From Pyrinomonadaceae bacterium (GTDB lineage: Bacteria > Acidobacteriota > Blastocatellia > Pyrinomonadales > Pyrinomonadaceae): a stretch of DNA of 64,000 nucleotides. The notes under the pieces are model-generated. The model saw only the letters and a program-made list of their open reading frames with translations, was not told where the DNA came from and searched no databases. Shown here piece after piece: positions 63,380-64,000 of this stretch. The stretch lies in contig JAJTWY010000019.1 in NCBI GenBank assembly GCA_021463165.1, forward strand, positions 1 to 64,000, written 5' to 3'. Numbering within the stretch: position 1 is the stretch's first letter; every line of letters begins with the position of its first letter. Both the position numbers and the translations under genes were made by a program.

Positions 63380-64000
63380 ATGAACCGAAAGTATTTGCTG
63401 GGCTTGGTCCTTATTATCTCCGCCGCGTTTGGCTTCTTTACGTTCGACACGTCGCGAGCACAGGACCGCACACGTATCATCACCGCCCCGGAGGAGAAGG
63501 ATGCCGAGATGGCAGAGATGATCAAGACATATGCAAATCGGAGATCGGATGACCTTATCCCGAATTACAGGCCGGACGGCAGCGTCGAGCTCGACTTGAA
63601 AGAACGTTTTCAGAGTATCCCGGTCGCAGTCCTCGACGAACTGGGAAGGCCGGTCGTTGGCTGCATTACGACTCTCGAGGAAGCGAACGAATTCTTTGGG
63701 CGTGACCTCGAAACTGGCGAGTCGCGCGGCGTTAAATATTCGCCATTGGATGACGTCGCCGAAAAGGCCTCGCGCCATGGAATGGAAGTCGATGAATACA
63801 AATTCTATCTCGACCTGATAGAAAAAGCGGCGCAGCATCGTGCAGAAACGCCGGATGCGGCGACCCTTACCATCATCAACAATGACGGGGTCGACGAGGG
63901 TTTTAACGATCCGACGGTAGTGGCCCCTGAGGGAGGCAATACGGGTGCGACCCGTGGTGAACAGAGGCTAAACGTTTTCAATTTCGCAGCGGGTATCTGG
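63380..64000 (+). CDS. Secreted protein of unknown function, partial
   Basis: An open frame from ATG at 63380 runs to the window edge, 207 codons. AGGGA lies 6 bases upstream. A signal peptide (YLLGLVLIISAAFGFFTFDTSRAQ) is followed by a charged, mostly soluble part. Near the end the motif NNDGVDEGFNDPTVVAPEGG and GATRGEQRLNVFNFAAGIW appear, resembling the start of large secreted proteins that open with a metalloprotease- or PA-like module. The catalytic part would be beyond the window. The gene has a long, possibly structured leader. Confidence 0.75.
   Translation, partial: MNRKYLLGLVLIISAAFGFFTFDTSRAQDRTRIITAPEEKDAEMAEMIKTYANRRSDDLIPNYRPDGSVELDLKERFQSIPVAVLDELGRPVVGCITTLEEANEFFGRDLETGESRGVKYSPLDDVAEKASRHGMEVDEYKFYLDLIEKAAQHRAETPDAATLTIINNDGVDEGFNDPTVVAPEGGNTGATRGEQRLNVFNFAAGIW

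Overview
The window reads as chromosome of a Gram-negative bacterium of the phylum Acidobacteriota, most likely the Blastocatellia/Pyrinomonadaceae side. The envelope is diderm: LpxC and KdsD (lipid A and Kdo synthesis), TonB/ExbB/ExbD, SecDF-YajC, a SurA-like lipoprotein and a bacterial alpha-2-macroglobulin. The phylum call rests on tandem secreted VWFA proteins of the type that is abundant in Acidobacteria, a huge secreted Tricorn-type protease, an FHA-zinc ribbon-kinase protein and several zinc-ribbon membrane proteins. It is inferred from gene content, not from a marker tree. I saw no tRNA, rRNA, CRISPR array, transposase, integrase or phage gene.

Layout. 1-5.4 kb (mostly minus strand): the N-terminus of an exported protein, a LiuC-like crotonase, a secreted M28 peptidase, and a coupled trio (short crotonase, exported methyltransferase-like protein, AtuA-like protein). 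5.4-10.7 kb: inorganic pyrophosphatase, a small exported protein, a biotin-dependent carboxyltransferase subunit overlapping a circularly permuted ATP-grasp gene, an EVE-domain protein and an unknown partner. 10.8-14.4 kb: lpxC, gnd, a PLP-dependent dehydratase. 14.4-19.6 kb: type IV pilus/type II secretion ATPase and platform protein, diverging from two VWFA proteins. 19.7-22.7 kb: a compact bacterial microcompartment (BMC) operon with two BMC-H shell proteins, an AdhE-type acylating aldehyde dehydrogenase with an extra C-terminal region, a zinc-ribbon membrane protein and a previously uncalled 33-residue membrane peptide. 22.9-25.5 kb: a RodZ-like protein and guaB, with an attenuator-like element between them.

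25.6-33.2 kb: Tricorn-type protease, ABC-F ATPase, parvulin-type lipoprotein, rpmB, RidA. 33.4-44.1 kb: bifunctional Rel, then a tonB-exbB-exbD-exbD-TPR lipoprotein cluster, then secF-secD-yajC-tgt. 44.2-52.4 kb: a MauE protein fused to two thioredoxin domains, der, a DinB-family protein, two exported proteins of unknown function, kdsD, and two more exported proteins. 52.6-64 kb: a 2.1-kresidue alpha-2-macroglobulin, a SIS-domain sugar isomerase, the FHA kinase, two zinc-ribbon membrane proteins and the start of a secreted protein running off the end.

Most of the window is ordinary core metabolism and envelope biogenesis. The most unusual unit is the small BMC operon: it carries only hexameric shell genes and one aldehyde dehydrogenase, with two predicted membrane proteins inside the operon, and no pentamer, phosphotransacylase, alcohol dehydrogenase or signature enzyme in view. 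Secondary points of interest are a three-way-junction-like element at 6470-6547, the palindrome-rich intergenic DNA before the SIS gene, tandem operators at 63.1 kb, and the possible guaB attenuator. All function calls come from reading motifs by eye; no database search was run.
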